Assembly (NCBI GenBank): GCA_947174995.1
Contig: CAMWLC010000013.1
Span: forward strand, 1-58,218
Origin: an uncultured Porphyromonadaceae bacterium
GTDB lineage: Bacteria; Bacteroidota; Bacteroidia; Bacteroidales; Muribaculaceae
DNA: 58,218 bases
Direction of reading: 5' to 3'
The position numbers and the translations under genes are program-made. Of this stretch, positions 1 through 9,715 are shown piece after piece; within the stretch, counting starts at the first letter, position 1; the number at the start of each line of letters is the position of its first letter. The notes beneath the pieces were generated by a model. The model worked only from the letters and a program-made list of their open reading frames with translations. It was not told the origin of the DNA and searched no databases.

Positions 1-1715
<1,715 letters not shown>

Positions 1716-1809
1716 TTATACTTAAGATTTCTCTATTTATGTTCGGTTTCCTACATTTTTGCACAAGACACTCGCTGAACCTGTAGAAACGTCTGCGTGT
1801 AGGAATTTG

Positions 1810-1841
1810 CAAAATTAATGATTTTCCCCGAATAATGCCAA
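1810..1841 (-). promoter_or_regulatory. Putative promoter of nifJ
   Basis: On the minus strand TTGG (1838-1841) is followed after 20 bases by TAATTTTG (1810-1817), a match to the Bacteroidetes -33/-7 consensus with one mismatch in the -33 box. It would start transcription about 105 bases upstream of the nifJ ATG. The leader in between shows nothing I recognise. Confidence 0.55.
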
Positions 1842-1879
1842 TATTCTACCGGAAAAATTCATTTCGGCGAGGGGGGATG

Positions 1880-1910
1880 TTGGCCGGACCGCTGATTTAG
1901 ATTATCTTTG
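1880..1910 (+). promoter_or_regulatory. Putative promoter of the 1947 gene
   Basis: TTGG (1880-1883), 19 bases, then TATCTTTG (1903-1910), close to the Bacteroidetes consensus. It sits about 36 bases before the ATG at 1947 and diverges from the nifJ promoter. Confidence 0.55.
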
Positions 1911-1946
1911 CAGTGGAATTTGATGTGAAACTTCAATCAAAAATAT

Positions 1947-2450
1947 ATGGCTAAGGATATGCGGAAGGCCCTGGTGTTCGGGGGAAAGGTCACGGTGCTA
2001 TACGTAGTGACCGTGGGCGTGCTGTCGGCTTTCATCAGCTGGTTCGGCCACGTCCTTGACGGGCTCCCCCTCACTCAGGTGCTCCATCCCCTCTATTTCT
2101 GGATCGTCGGCATCGGCCTGCTGATCAGTTTCGCTTCGGGCACGGGCTATATGCTGCTGCTCGACAGACGCTACGAAAGATTGCGCCGCGAGCATTCCGA
2201 TCTGTCCGCGGACTACGTGATGTCGCTGTGTCGCGCGGGACTCATGACCCGATTTTATGCCGGGCTGGCGATTCTCTGCTTCGGCTTGGTAGCGGCGATA
2301 TGCCCCCTCCGGACGATATATCCGGAAGTGATGGTGCTTCTGCTCGGCTCCGGATTCTCAGCCCTGTATATCTGGATGTCATGCCGCCATAATTACCGGA
2401 GGCTTTGGCGCGGACGTTTTGACCATCTCTACGACTCGATTGAAAAATAG
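1947..2450 (+). CDS. Four-helix integral membrane protein of unknown function
   Basis: I do not recognise the family. The 167-residue product has about four hydrophobic segments (roughly residues 8-30, 45-68, 98-118 and 123-143) separated by short basic stretches, including a conspicuous RRYERLRREH loop near residue 75 and a basic C-terminal tail. There is no signal peptidase site, so it is predicted to sit in the inner membrane. It is monocistronic: its own promoter lies upstream, and the stop codon falls inside the stem of the terminator that separates it from the convergent hydrolase gene. A real gene by codon use and promoter, of unknown role. Confidence 0.75.
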   Translation: MAKDMRKALVFGGKVTVLYVVTVGVLSAFISWFGHVLDGLPLTQVLHPLYFWIVGIGLLISFASGTGYMLLLDRRYERLRREHSDLSADYVMSLCRAGLMTRFYAGLAILCFGLVAAICPLRTIYPEVMVLLLGSGFSALYIWMSCRHNYRRLWRGRFDHLYDSIEK

Positions 2451-2501
2451 AATCATCCCCCGACGTGAGGTCAGTGTCACATCGGGGGATGATTCTATTT
2501 T
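2444..2501. terminator. Bidirectional intrinsic terminator
   Basis: A 25-base stem with one mismatch pairs 2444-2468 with 2477-2501 around an 8-base loop. The arms begin AAAATAG and end CTATTTT, giving an A-tract/T-tract for both strands. It lies between convergent genes, and the left arm contains the stop codon of the 1947 gene. Confidence 0.9.
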
Positions 2502-2515
2502 ACGCCTTGTTACTT

Positions 2516-3145
2516 TTATTCCTGAAGAAGTAGACGGCTCTCTTCGGCCACCGTGATGGGTGACGAATGGCCCGAGAGGAGAAGCGTGTCGGGCGGGAGG
2601 GTCAGTATGCGGTTGATGATGGACTGCTCAAGCTCACGGCGGTTGCCACCGGGAAAGTTGGTCAGTCCCGGCCCGTGCATATAGAGGGTGTCGCCCACGA
2701 ATGCCGCCCGTTCCTCCGGCGTGTAGTAAGTGACTGAACCCGGAGTATGCCCCGGCGTGGGAATCACTTTCAGATAGAATCCGGAGTTGTGTTTCAGCCG
2801 GATTATCTCCCCATCATACACCTCCTCGAAATGAGGCACCGTAATGGGATCACCGGTATTACCGCTCAGGTTGAGGTATGTGTCGGTGAGATACCGCGCA
2901 TCGGGCGTGTAGATGTATATCGGAGCCGCGAGTTTCTCACGGAGAAGTTCAGCCGCTCCGAAATGGTCGAAATGACCGTGGGTGAGGAGAATCTTCTCTA
3001 TGTGCCAGCCATTGCGCACTATCGTGTCGTAGATAAGCCCCGCCCGGGCACCCGGGTCGATCAGGAAACCGGCCTTAGTGTGGTCATCAATGAAAAAATA
3101 TGTGTTTTCGGCATATACACCCTGCACCTGAAGTTCCTTGATCAT
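2516..3145 (-). CDS. MBL-fold metallohydrolase (glyoxalase II-like)
   Basis: A cytosolic metallo-beta-lactamase-fold hydrolase of 209 residues. Visible metal-binding motifs in family order are LLTHGHFDH (HxHxDH, about residues 54-62), GHTPGSVTYYTP (His, about 131), FVGDTLY (Asp, about 149) and a final SGHSSPI (His, about 191). The compact size and motif spacing fit the glyoxalase II-like thioesterase group (YcbL/BlsB type); the true substrate cannot be told from sequence. Its start is 34 bases after the stop of the upstream locus on the other side of a short gap from the DsbA-like gene at 3180-3905, same strand, so the two may be cotranscribed. Confidence 0.85.
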   Translation of the reverse strand: MIKELQVQGVYAENTYFFIDDHTKAGFLIDPGARAGLIYDTIVRNGWHIEKILLTHGHFDHFGAAELLREKLAAPIYIYTPDARYLTDTYLNLSGNTGDPITVPHFEEVYDGEIIRLKHNSGFYLKVIPTPGHTPGSVTYYTPEERAAFVGDTLYMHGPGLTNFPGGNRRELEQSIINRILTLPPDTLLLSGHSSPITVAEESRLLLQE

Positions 3146-3179
3146 GCTTTTTCCTCCTGTAAATGATATTCATTTCAGT

Positions 3180-3905
3180 TCAGACCAGACGGCATCCGTC
3201 GGGTCCGCAGACATGAGCACGTTCGCCTGCATTTTTCGGAGCCGATTCCGCTGCCTTCTCCTGACGCTTGACCACGCGTTCAAGGGCGGACTTGAATCCG
3301 TCGGTGCTCATGGCACCCGGTACGGCGAACTCGCCGTCAAACACGATGTAGGGCACGCCACGCACACCGCGCATCCCGGCCTCGCGCTCGTCAAACCGCA
3401 CTTCATCGTCATACTTGTCGGAGTCAAGCACCTCGCGCACCTCCTTCTCGTCCATTCCGACGGACGTGGCCTTGTCGAGAAGCACCTTATGATCGGAGAG
3501 CACGAGATTCTCGGTGAAGTAGGCCTTGAAGAGAGCCTCGTTCAGACGCTCCACGGTGTCGCGGTCATAACGCGCCTCGGCGAGCTTCATGAGACGGTGG
3601 GCATCACGGGTATTGGAATACTGCGTGGTGGCATAACGGAAGTCGAGCCCGGCCTCTCTGCCAAGTTCCGAAATCTGACGGATCTGTTCCTCGGCTCCCT
3701 CCAGCGACAACCCGTATTTCTTAGCGAAACGCTCGGGAGTCTTTGTGGTCACTTCCTTGGGAGCGCCGGGATCAAGCTCGAAAGCCCGATAGTCTATCTG
3801 CACGTTATCCTTCATTCCCATTTCTTCGATTGCCTGGTTAAGACGGGTTTCGCCGATGTAGCAATAGGGACATGCGAAGTCGCTCCAGATAGTGAGTGTC
3901 ATCAT
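3180..3905 (-). CDS. DsbA/FrnE-family thioredoxin-fold oxidoreductase
   Basis: A 241-residue member of the DsbA-like family of the FrnE type (2-hydroxychromene-2-carboxylate isomerase/DsbA superfamily). The active-site motif CPYC stands at about residue 12 in MTLTIWSDFACPYCYIGETR, and the cis-Pro segment is GVRGVPYIVF near residue 175. There is no signal peptide, so it should act in the cytoplasm, as FrnE proteins do. A second Cys pair lies in the C-terminal tail CGPDGCRLV, a plausible resolving or metal-binding pair. A paralogue sits at 9058-9711. Two adjacent ATGs (3905 and 3902) are possible starts. The substrate is unknown. Confidence 0.85.
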   Translation of the reverse strand: MMTLTIWSDFACPYCYIGETRLNQAIEEMGMKDNVQIDYRAFELDPGAPKEVTTKTPERFAKKYGLSLEGAEEQIRQISELGREAGLDFRYATTQYSNTRDAHRLMKLAEARYDRDTVERLNEALFKAYFTENLVLSDHKVLLDKATSVGMDEKEVREVLDSDKYDDEVRFDEREAGMRGVRGVPYIVFDGEFAVPGAMSTDGFKSALERVVKRQEKAAESAPKNAGERAHVCGPDGCRLV

Positions 3906-3973
3906 AGTGTTTTTCCTTTCGTTTTTTACGTTTGTGTTTTTCTTTTGGTATTCGTCTATATAACGACCGATTT

Positions 3974-4007
3974 AAAAAAAGGTTGACCCGGGGAATGCCC
4001 GGGTCAA
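3974..4007 (-). terminator. Intrinsic terminator of the helicase gene
   Basis: On the minus strand TTGACCCGGG and CCCGGGTCAA (3983-3992 and 3998-4007) form a 10-bp stem followed by CC and a seven-T run (3974-3980). It lies right after the stop codon at 4009. Confidence 0.85.
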
Positions 4008-4008
4008 T

Positions 4009-5394
4009 TCAGTCCATAAGGGTGATCTTTCGCTTTTCCCCTTTTATCTTTTCGGATGAAACACGTTTCTCGATTTCCCTTGCCTTTTCTGCCGGAATAG
4101 CGGCCAGAGCGTAATGGTCATATACGTCTATCTTTCCGATCTCGCTCCCGTCGAGCCCTCCCGTCTTGGCGAGGAAGCCCACGATATCTCCCCGGTTGAG
4201 TTTCTCTTTCTTGCCTGCTGAGAAATATAGCGTTGCCATTTTCGGACGCGGCGAACGGGGAGCATCGGTATCAACGTGATATGTCGTGTCAAACTCTACG
4301 AATGGTTTCACATCCTCCTCGGGACCTACAAGCACATATACGTCACCGTCGGCATCGACGCGCGCCGTGCGGCCGTTGCGGTGGGTATAGGCCTCCGGAG
4401 TCAGGGGCTGGTGATAATGAATCACGTCTTTCACACCCTCTATATCGAGACCTCGGGCAGCAAGGTCGGTGGCGACAAGCACCGGGCAGGAGCCGTTGTT
4501 AAACCGTGCGAGAGCCGTCTCGCGGTCTCTCTGGTCGAGGGCTCCGTGATACAGCACGGCCGCCACTCCGTTGCGCTTCAGGTATTCCTCTACCCTCTCG
4601 GCGCTTTCGCGGTGATTGACAAAGACTATGGTGCGTTCCTGCGTACCTCCGGCACTTAGCTGGCGCAGCAAGAAGAGCAGTCCCTGAAGCTTATCCTTGG
4701 AATCCGAGTCCACACGGTGCACACGCATACGCCGCTTCAGATCGCGTACCCCTCCGGTGTAGTCGAGCGTGAGGGGATTCGTGAGTTTAAGGAAGGCCGG
4801 CAGAGTCTCGGCCTGCGTGGCTGAAGTCAGGATTATGCGGCTGACGTTCTTGAGGCGGTTGACTATCTTGCGCATATCATCCTCGAAGCCGAGTTCGAGA
4901 CTCTTGTCAAACTCATCAAGCACGAGTATCCGCACGGGCGTCAGGTCGATATTGCCGCGCTTGGCATGGTCAAGCAGTCGACCGGGGGTTGCCACGATTA
5001 TGTCGGGGGTGACGGAAAGGGTGTTGACCTCATCCTCCACCTTGTGGCCTCCGTAGAGCACCGACACCTTGAATCCGGCCGCCAACCTGTCTATTACCCC
5101 GGATATCTGGAGCGCCAATTCGCGCGAAGGGGCGATAACGACGGCCTGCACGCGACCCGTGGGGGCCAATTCGCGCGAAGGGGCGATAACGACGGCCTGC
5201 ACGCGACCCGTGGGGGCCTTGAGCATCTTGAGCATGGGGAGTGTGAACGCGAGTGTCTTGCCGCTGCCCGTGGGCGACAGCAATATTATGTCGCGGCTCT
5301 CGGAGGCCGCGTCCATCATCCTTTTCTGCATATCGTTGAGGGCCCCGATACCGAGCTTCGACTCCACCAACGGCAGGAATTCCTTTTCTCTCAT
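4009..5394 (-). CDS. DEAD-box RNA helicase, DbpA-like, with an internal duplication
   Basis: ATP-dependent RNA helicase, probably acting in ribosome assembly. Motifs in order: Q-motif region at the N-terminus (LNDMQKRMM), I SPTGSGKT (about residue 40), Ia APSREL, Ib ATPGRLLDH, II VLDEFD (a DEFD variant of DEAD), III TSATQ, V ATDLAARGLDIEGV, VI HRNGRTARV. The last 75 residues match the DbpA/CsdA RNA-binding domain. Motif Ia occurs twice because of a perfect 51-base direct repeat that adds 17 residues; without it the protein would be 444 residues, normal for the family. Whether the duplicated form is active is unknown. It ends in an intrinsic terminator and starts 20 bases after the aroF-like gene. 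Confidence 0.92.
   Translation of the reverse strand: MREKEFLPLVESKLGIGALNDMQKRMMDAASESRDIILLSPTGSGKTLAFTLPMLKMLKAPTGRVQAVVIAPSRELAPTGRVQAVVIAPSRELALQISGVIDRLAAGFKVSVLYGGHKVEDEVNTLSVTPDIIVATPGRLLDHAKRGNIDLTPVRILVLDEFDKSLELGFEDDMRKIVNRLKNVSRIILTSATQAETLPAFLKLTNPLTLDYTGGVRDLKRRMRVHRVDSDSKDKLQGLLFLLRQLSAGGTQERTIVFVNHRESAERVEEYLKRNGVAAVLYHGALDQRDRETALARFNNGSCPVLVATDLAARGLDIEGVKDVIHYHQPLTPEAYTHRNGRTARVDADGDVYVLVGPEEDVKPFVEFDTTYHVDTDAPRSPRPKMATLYFSAGKKEKLNRGDIVGFLAKTGGLDGSEIGKIDVYDHYALAAIPAEKAREIEKRVSSEKIKGEKRKITLMD
5114..5218. repeat. Perfect 51-base tandem duplication inside the helicase gene
   Basis: Bases 5114-5164 and 5165-5215 are identical, and the first three bases of a third copy follow (5216-5218, gcc). 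The unit is in frame and encodes APTGRVQAVVIAPSREL, so the helicase motif Ia appears twice in tandem. Total identity points to a recent slippage event or an assembly artefact. Confidence 0.97.
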
Positions 5395-5414
5395 ACTCTT
5401 ATAACGCGCCGGGC

Positions 5415-6494
5415 TCAGCGATGGTTGCCGGAGGTGATCTCAAGCTGCTGGCGCACCGATTCCTCGTGGATGGCGGCGAGCACCATCTGCACGAACTCCT
5501 CGCTCAAGCCCAGACGGGCGCCGTCGGCCACGCGACGCTGCATGAGGTCGTTGTAGCGTCCGGTCTGTACCACGGGCATCGCGTGCTCTTTCTTGTATCG
5601 GCCAATGTCGCAGGCCACCCGCATACGCTTGGCGAGGAGCTCGAGCAGTTCGTCGTCAAGACGGTCTATGCGGTTGCGTAGCACTCCCAAACTCTCAGTC
5701 TGCGTGTTGGAGTCGCGCACGGTCAAGCTGTCGAGTATCACACCCAACACTTCGGGCGTGACCTGCTGGTTCTTATCGCTCAGAGCGCAGTCGGGATCGC
5801 AGTGGCTTTCGATGATGAGTCCGTCGAAACCCATGTCGAGAGCCTGCTGCGAGAGGGGGCCTACAAGCTCGCGCTTACCTCCGATATGGCTCGGATCGCA
5901 GATGATGGGCAGATCCGGCATACGGCGGTGAAGCTCGATAGGAATACGCCACTTCGGGGGATTGCGGTAAAGATGCACACCATACGAACTGAATCCGCGG
6001 TGGATCGCACCGATACGCTCTATTCCGGCGCGGCGGATACGCTCCATAGCCCCGATCCATAACTCAAGATCGGGATTGACGGGATTCTTCACCAGCACCG
6101 TGAGCGAATCCCGCTTCTCCTGCGGAAGAGCCGCGAGTGTGTCGGCTATCTCCTGCACGGCGAAAGGATTGGCAGATGTGCGGGCACCGATCCAGAGTAT
6201 GTCCACACCCGAATCCACAGCCTCCTGCGTGTGCTGCTTGTTTGCCACCTCCGTGGCAGTCAACATTCCGGTCTCCTCTTTCACCTTGGCAAGCCATTCG
6301 AGCGCGGGGGTGCCGATACCCTCGAATCCTCCCGGTTTGGTGCGCGGCTTCCACACGCCTGCCCTGAATATCCTCACACCCGTCCGCTTGAGCGCACGCG
6401 CCGTCTCAAGCATCTGCTTCTCACTCTCCGCGCTGCACGGGCCGGCCATGACCAAAGGGCGCAGCGGCACTATATCTTCTGAAAACAGTTTCAT
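5415..6494 (-). CDS. Bifunctional DAHP synthase / chorismate mutase
   Basis: Catalyses the first committed step of aromatic biosynthesis (PEP + erythrose 4-phosphate to DAHP) and the chorismate-to-prephenate step. Residues 1 to about 260 are a KDPG-type DAHP synthase domain (MAGPCSAESE, RAGVWKPRT, WIGARTSANP, CDPSHIGGKRE); residues about 270-355 are an AroQ-class chorismate mutase (RNRIDRLDDELLELLAKRM, IGRYKKE, EESVRQQ). The 359-residue length is usual for this Bacteroidetes fusion. It starts 6 bases after the stop of the prephenate dehydratase-aminotransferase gene, so the two form an operon leading from shikimate precursors to phenylalanine. No prephenate dehydrogenase follows; the next gene is a helicase. 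Confidence 0.95.
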   Translation of the reverse strand: MKLFSEDIVPLRPLVMAGPCSAESEKQMLETARALKRTGVRIFRAGVWKPRTKPGGFEGIGTPALEWLAKVKEETGMLTATEVANKQHTQEAVDSGVDILWIGARTSANPFAVQEIADTLAALPQEKRDSLTVLVKNPVNPDLELWIGAMERIRRAGIERIGAIHRGFSSYGVHLYRNPPKWRIPIELHRRMPDLPIICDPSHIGGKRELVGPLSQQALDMGFDGLIIESHCDPDCALSDKNQQVTPEVLGVILDSLTVRDSNTQTESLGVLRNRIDRLDDELLELLAKRMRVACDIGRYKKEHAMPVVQTGRYNDLMQRRVADGARLGLSEEFVQMVLAAIHEESVRQQLEITSGNHR

Positions 6495-6500
6495 CCTTAA

Positions 6501-8600
6501 TTAATTTTTATCTCTAACCCCCGCTTCCACGATCCGTCCGAGAGCCTTCTCAAGCACATTCTCCGGAGCACACAGGGAGACCCTGATATAGCGGTCTCCG
6601 TTGCTTCCGAAGATACTTCCGGGAGTGACAAACACCCTCGCACGCTCAAGCACCTCATCGGCAAGCGTCTCCGCATTCTCCGCCTGGGCAGGGATGCGCC
6701 CCCAAAGGAAAAGGCCTTGCTGCCCCTCCTCCACGGCACACCCTAATGCCTCCAGTATGCGCCGCGCTATCACTGCCCGGCGCTCGTATAGGGCGCTCAG
6801 ATCCCTATACCACTGCGCGGGAGCCTCGAGGGCCCGTATCGCCCCCTCCATCATCGCACGCGGCTGACCGGAGTCTATATTGCTCTTCACGCGAAGCACC
6901 CAGGATATGTAATCCTCGCGTCCCACCAACATTCCCAGACGCCATCCGGCCAGGTTGAGACACTTGCTCAGGGAGTTCATCTCCAGAGCCGTATCCATTG
7001 CGCCGGGCACCTGCATGATGCTGAGCGGCCGGTCATTGCGGATAAAGCTGTATGGATTGTCGTTCACTATCAGGATACCGTGTCTGCGTCCGAGAGCCAC
7101 CAGCCTCTCGAAGAGATCCCTCGTAGCCGGAGCTCCGGTGGGCATGTGGGGATATGTCACCCACATTATCTTCACCCGCTCCAGTGGCAGACGTTCCAGG
7201 GCATCGAAGTCGGGATACCAGCCGCGGTCGGGCCGCAGGTCGTAATAAATCACCTCAGCTCCCGCCAGACGGCTCGCCGAGGTGTAGGTGGGATAGCCGG
7301 GATTAGGCACGAGCACTACATCCCCGGGATTGACAAAGGCCATGGCGATATTCAGCACACCCTCCTTCGAGCCTATCAACGGGAGTATTTCCCTGTCGGG
7401 GTCAATGCCCACCACGTCATATTCACGCGCATACCATCGGGCGTAGGCACGGCGCAATTCAGACAGGCCGACAGTCATCTGATATCCATGGGAATCCGTG
7501 CGCTCCAGACACTCCACGGCTCCACGGACAGCAGCCGCAGGAGGAGGCGTGTCCGGACCTCCGATACCGAGCGATATAATATCTGCTCCGGCGGCGTTGA
7601 GAGCCGCGATCTCCTTGAGCTTGCGCGAGAACCAGTACTCCTTCACATCACTTATACGTACGGCGGGGCGTATGCCCGACCCCTCGAGGCGGGATGAGGG
7701 TGTAGGCGTGTCGCGATATTCGCCCAGGAGACGGTAATCGCTCACCAGAGGCATTACGGCGGCGATGGCCTGCCGATATTTCACTTCATCCGTGAATGTG
7801 AGATCGATATAGAAACGGTATTCCCATTCGCGCCCCACGATGGGTGTGGACTGTATCTTTGAAAGCCCGATGCCGTAATTGGCAAATGTACCGAGCACCT
7901 TGGCCAGAGCACCGTTGGTATGCGGCAGCGTCAGCACGATGGAGGCCTTGTCCGGAGCCGGTTCGGACTTGGCCATCTCATCGGCCACGACGGGATCGGC
8001 GATGATAAGGAAACGAGTGAAGTTATGTTTGTTGGTTTCGATACCATCGGCCAAAATGTCAAGCCCGTACAGTTCGGCGGCATACCTGCTGCATATCGCT
8101 GCCCGGCCCGCAATACCCTTTTCGGCTATCTCACGGGCACTTCCTGCCGTGTCGCTGTGCTCCACCATACGCAAGCGAGGATGTTTTCTAAGCCAATTCT
8201 CACACTGCATGAGAGCCATGGGATGAGAATGAACGTCGGTCACATCCTCGATGCGCGTGCCCGGCAGTGCGCACAGCACGTGGGAAATCCTCATCTTGCG
8301 CTCGCCGACAATCCGCAGCCCGGAGGCACGGAGAAGCTCATGGTTTGCAAGAAGACTTCCGGCGATAGTGTTCTCTATCGCCACCACGCCCGCCATGGAG
8401 GAATCGGCACGCAGAGCCTCGAACATATCGGCAAAAGTGTCGAAACCCACGGTGACGGGTTCAGCGTCGCGTTCGCCGAACCAAGCGCGGGCGGCCTCGT
8501 CGTGAAAACACCCGGCCACCCCCTGTATGGCCACTTTCAGCCGTTCTCCGCCGGCTTCGGCGCCCATTATATTATCATGAGTACAATCTTTTCTATTCAT
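6501..8600 (-). CDS. Prephenate dehydratase-ACT fused to a class I aminotransferase
   Basis: One uninterrupted 699-residue reading frame joins two enzymes usually encoded separately. Residues about 20-200 are prephenate dehydratase (VAIQGVAGCFHDEAA, AIENTIAGSL, and the catalytic motif HNFTRFLII near 190). Residues about 215-295 are an ACT domain (NGALAKVLGTFANYGI, IQSTPIVGREWEYRFYID) that probably senses phenylalanine. Residues about 310-695 are a PLP-dependent fold-I aminotransferase (GSKEGVLNIA, NPGYPTYTSA, and SLSKCLNLAGWRLGM with the Schiff-base Lys). The fusion could convert prephenate to phenylpyruvate and then to phenylalanine in one polypeptide. An internal Met at 8567 is an alternative start nearer the conserved domain. 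A consensus promoter lies about 100 bases upstream. Confidence 0.93.
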   Translation of the reverse strand: MNRKDCTHDNIMGAEAGGERLKVAIQGVAGCFHDEAARAWFGERDAEPVTVGFDTFADMFEALRADSSMAGVVAIENTIAGSLLANHELLRASGLRIVGERKMRISHVLCALPGTRIEDVTDVHSHPMALMQCENWLRKHPRLRMVEHSDTAGSAREIAEKGIAGRAAICSRYAAELYGLDILADGIETNKHNFTRFLIIADPVVADEMAKSEPAPDKASIVLTLPHTNGALAKVLGTFANYGIGLSKIQSTPIVGREWEYRFYIDLTFTDEVKYRQAIAAVMPLVSDYRLLGEYRDTPTPSSRLEGSGIRPAVRISDVKEYWFSRKLKEIAALNAAGADIISLGIGGPDTPPPAAAVRGAVECLERTDSHGYQMTVGLSELRRAYARWYAREYDVVGIDPDREILPLIGSKEGVLNIAMAFVNPGDVVLVPNPGYPTYTSASRLAGAEVIYYDLRPDRGWYPDFDALERLPLERVKIMWVTYPHMPTGAPATRDLFERLVALGRRHGILIVNDNPYSFIRNDRPLSIMQVPGAMDTALEMNSLSKCLNLAGWRLGMLVGREDYISWVLRVKSNIDSGQPRAMMEGAIRALEAPAQWYRDLSALYERRAVIARRILEALGCAVEEGQQGLFLWGRIPAQAENAETLADEVLERARVFVTPGSIFGSNGDRYIRVSLCAPENVLEKALGRIVEAGVRDKN

Positions 8601-8700
8601 TTCTTACCTGTAAAAACCTGTTGACGTTCCATGAAGTATGTGTGTGTTTAAACCCGAACATACTCCGGGGTACTCTTTGCCCCTCCATCATTTCCATCCG

Positions 8701-8732
8701 CAAAATTAATGGATTAATCCCGAATATGCAAA
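8701..8732 (-). promoter_or_regulatory. Promoter of the aromatic operon
   Basis: On the minus strand TTTG (8729-8732), exactly 20 bases, then TAATTTTG (8701-8708): a perfect Bacteroidetes -33/-7 match. It leaves a leader of about 95 bases before the start at 8600. The gap 8601-9057 holds this promoter, about 120 bases in which I see nothing, and the palindromic repeat at 8852-9047. Confidence 0.85.
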
Positions 8733-8851
8733 CCCGACCCACGGAAACCCCCTCTTGCGCACATAATCCGGCAAAATGATGATAATAGACGAGCCTATGG
8801 CATCGGCACGAACCTTGGAAGTGAGTGCGACGTTTATCCTCATAAAAACAC

Positions 8852-9047
8852 TAAGTAAGTGTTCAAATTTAAACGATATAATCAAAAGTAAGTGCTCACT
8901 TGATCTTTTATACAATCTGCGGCTTCTTTTTTGCCGCTTTCAGCTTGTCGCTCAGTCGCATAGCTCGCTATGCTCCCTCTCTCCGCACAGAAATCGTCTA
9001 AAAAACAGGCTCGCATATTGTATAAATTAAATTTGAACACTTACCTA
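8852..9047 (-). repeat. Type A dispersed repeat with terminal inverted repeats (full copy)
   Basis: About 196 bases bounded by an 18-base perfect inverted repeat, GTAAGTGTTCAAATTTAA at 8855-8872 and its complement at 9027-9044. Internal hairpins: AAGTG/CACTT (8890-8901), GCGGC/GCCGC around 8919-8937, and GCATAG/CTATGC (8958-8973). The first 53 bases recur exactly at 58166-58218. Read on the minus strand, the core aligns with the type B repeats at 19131 and 35941. There is no convincing reading frame; it may be a MITE-like element or a structured RNA gene. It ends 10 bases before the ATG at 9058. Confidence 0.85.
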
Positions 9048-9057
9048 AGACAAGTAT

Positions 9058-9711
9058 ATGATTATGGATATAAAGGTATGGTTTGATTTTCAGTGTCCTT
9101 TCTGTTATATGGGGTTGAAAAGACTGGAGGGGGCGTTGACCAACCCCGATCTGCCTGAGCCGGTGGAGGTGGTCTACAAGTCGTATCAGCTTAACCCGGA
9201 TTTGCCGGAAGTACCGGTGGAGACCATGACAGAGCATTTCATGTCGGATCACGACATGACCCGCGAACAGGCCGAGAAGCAAATGGAACGCATCACCCGC
9301 ATGGCTGAGCGTGCGGGAATCGAGATGAATTTTGCAGACGTACAGGTTTGCAATACCATGGATGCCCACCGTCTTATCAAGTTTGCCGCCAAGAAATTGT
9401 CTCCCTGGAGGCTCAAACGGCTTGTTTTCCATCTTTTCGAGGCCAATTTCGTTGACAATCTACGGCTCTCCGACCGCAAGATACTCACAGAACTGGCATC
9501 CGCGGCAGGTCTGGACACCTCGCAGGTGTCAGAGATGCTTCAGAGCGATGATTACCGCGAGGCGGTGATGCACGACAGGGAGGAACTTGAGGGTCGGGAG
9601 AATTTCGATGTCATTCCGTATTTCCTCCTTGAGGACAAGACAGACTGCCAGGGTGTGGTCAGCGAGAAGGGTCTGCATGACGCCATCCGCGAGACGATGC
9701 AGGACTCCTGA
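9058..9711 (+). CDS. DsbA/FrnE-family thioredoxin-fold oxidoreductase, second paralogue
   Basis: A 217-residue relative of the gene at 3180-3905. The N-terminus MDIKVWFDFQCPFCYMGLKR has a CPFC active site, and the thioredoxin-like strand with a cis-Pro candidate is FDVIPYFLL near residue 185. No signal peptide is seen, so it should be cytoplasmic. It lacks the C-terminal Cys tail of its paralogue. A second ATG at 9064 is an equally good start. The upstream region is occupied by the type A repeat, whose end lies 10 bases from the ATG. It converges with recG, the two stops being 4 bases apart, with no terminator between them. Confidence 0.83.
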   Translation: MIMDIKVWFDFQCPFCYMGLKRLEGALTNPDLPEPVEVVYKSYQLNPDLPEVPVETMTEHFMSDHDMTREQAEKQMERITRMAERAGIEMNFADVQVCNTMDAHRLIKFAAKKLSPWRLKRLVFHLFEANFVDNLRLSDRKILTELASAAGLDTSQVSEMLQSDDYREAVMHDREELEGRENFDVIPYFLLEDKTDCQGVVSEKGLHDAIRETMQDS

Positions 9712-9715
9712 TTCA

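Noticed and set aside
8597..8632. An 11-codon frame (MERQQVFTGKK) before the pheA-type gene, overlapping its ATG, considered as a phenylalanine leader peptide
   Set aside because: It has only one Phe codon and no attenuator-like alternative hairpins or terminator were seen.
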